DNA from: Candidatus Aalborgicola defluviihabitans | GTDB taxonomy: Bacteria > Pseudomonadota > Gammaproteobacteria > Burkholderiales > Burkholderiaceae_C | Length of the DNA stretch: 64,000 nt | Direction of reading: 5' to 3' | NCBI GenBank assembly: GCA_016705575.1 | Contig: JADIXX010000001.1 | Span: forward strand, 372,001-436,000 | Shown: positions 63,470-64,000 of the stretch, in pieces | Numbering within the stretch: the stretch's first letter is position 1 | Layout: each line of letters starts with the position of its first letter | The notes under the pieces: model-generated | The model's database searches: none | What the model was told of the DNA's origin: nothing | What the model saw: only the letters and a program-made list of their open reading frames with translations | Translations under genes and position numbers: made by a program

Positions 63470-64000
63470 GAGCAATCAAATTATAGGTATCCACGATTGG
63501 GTCCAAACACCGGCGGGTCGCTACCTGCTGGATTGGGAGCGTACACGTGGATGCCGCCGTGGCCGATATTTTTGGCTACCACGCTTTGCAGTTGGGTTTA
63601 CCCGAGCTTGATGGGTTGCAGGCGAACCGCATGCCGCACCAATGGTTGGCCACTGAGACGTTGTACGTGCCCGATGACCGTGTTGTCAAGCAGGCTGCAG
63701 TGCTGTGTGATTTTTCTGCCCTGCCATTTGCACCGGCCAGCCTCGATCTGGTGATACTGCCGCACACGCTGGAGTTCAGTGCTGACCCCCATGCCACACT
63801 GCGCGAGGTTGAGCGTGTACTGGTGCCCGAGGGGCGGGTAGTGATTTGCGGATTCAACCCCGCCAGTCTTTGGGGTTTGCAGCAGCGCCGGGGGCATTTG
63901 TACCGGCGAATGGGATTTGGACGCTTGTTCCTTCCAAATGCGGGGGATTTCATTGGTTATTGGCGTTTGTGCGACTGGCTGCGCCTTTTTGAGCTTTGAG
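63468..64000 (+). CDS. SAM-dependent methyltransferase, 3' end outside window, two apparent indels
   Basis: The first frame (MSNQIIGIHDWVQTPAGRYLLDWERT) continues after a break near 63548 in the frame from 63547 (DAAVADIFGYHALQLGLPEL). It then shows LVILPHTLEFSADPHATLREVERVLVPEGRVVICGFNPASLWG, a class I methyltransferase core with the post-I and motif II/III region. It resembles the YafS-type protein often divergent from gloB. A stop at the very end (DWLRLFEL) arises in a TTTTT run; with one T fewer the frame continues LRLLSFE beyond the window. The two divergent ATGs overlap at CATG (63467-63470). Confidence 0.82.

Noticed and set aside
1..64000. CRISPR arrays, tRNA or rRNA genes
   Set aside because: No regularly spaced repeats, cloverleaf-like T-arm sequences or rRNA signatures were noticed by eye; a covariance-model scan was not possible.

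Overview
The window looks like a chromosomal segment of a betaproteobacterium of the order Burkholderiales, most likely family Comamonadaceae (Rhodoferax/Polaromonas-like). The evidence is the GC-rich coding style, the ftsH-folP-glmM block, the Pst/Pho cluster next to ppk and ppx, and the adjacent rho, trxA and type B rpmE. No rRNA, tRNA or CRISPR array was recognised. One SRP (4.5S) RNA gene was.

Layout. (1) 1-4.5 kb: housekeeping genes ftsH (5' end cut by the window), folP, glmM and a GNAT gene. (2) 4.7-16.3 kb: a catabolic block. A XylR/DmpR-type sigma-54 activator with the phenol-sensor residues faces a seven-gene minus-strand operon. The operon encodes both catalytic parts of phenylphosphate synthase, one UbiD-type (de)carboxylase, an aryl-CoA-type ligase, a CBS protein, a UbiX prenyltransferase and a metallophosphatase. 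A near-consensus -24/-12 promoter and a TTGAnCAA-type upstream site precede it. This reads as phenol activation by phosphorylation and carboxylation, in a shortened version lacking other known carboxylase subunits. (3) 16.3-34.1 kb: phosphate and polyphosphate physiology. It holds a CYTH-CHAD protein, olsB, ppk, sixA, an MCE transport operon, ppx and pstSCAB-phoU-phoB-phoR, with PhoB boxes before olsB, ppk and pstS. (4) 34.1-46.6 kb: a GT83-like membrane protein, rpmE2, rho, trxA, addB-addA, an HI0933-type flavoprotein and a split DnaJ-like gene. (5) 46.58-54.67 kb: an accessory island between partial copies of the SRP RNA gene. A third copy inside it divides it into a 1.2-kb and a 6.9-kb element. 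The larger one carries a tyrosine integrase, a helicase-like ATPase, a resolvase remnant and several genes I do not recognise. (6) 54.67-64 kb: ffs, a diguanylate cyclase paired with a polyamine-type binding protein, dnaX, ybaB, recR, a MAPEG protein, mltD, gloB and a methyltransferase.

Region 6 contains about twenty apparent single-base indels, many in homopolymers, and they hit even dnaX. None was noticed in the first 45 kb. They are probably consensus errors near a contig end, so broken genes there are described as assembled and may be intact in the organism.

Other unexpected signals are an A9 tract in dnaX with stops directly behind it in both other frames, a short interspersed repeat read in the same frame inside both AddA and DnaX, and the use of the SRP RNA gene as an integration site.
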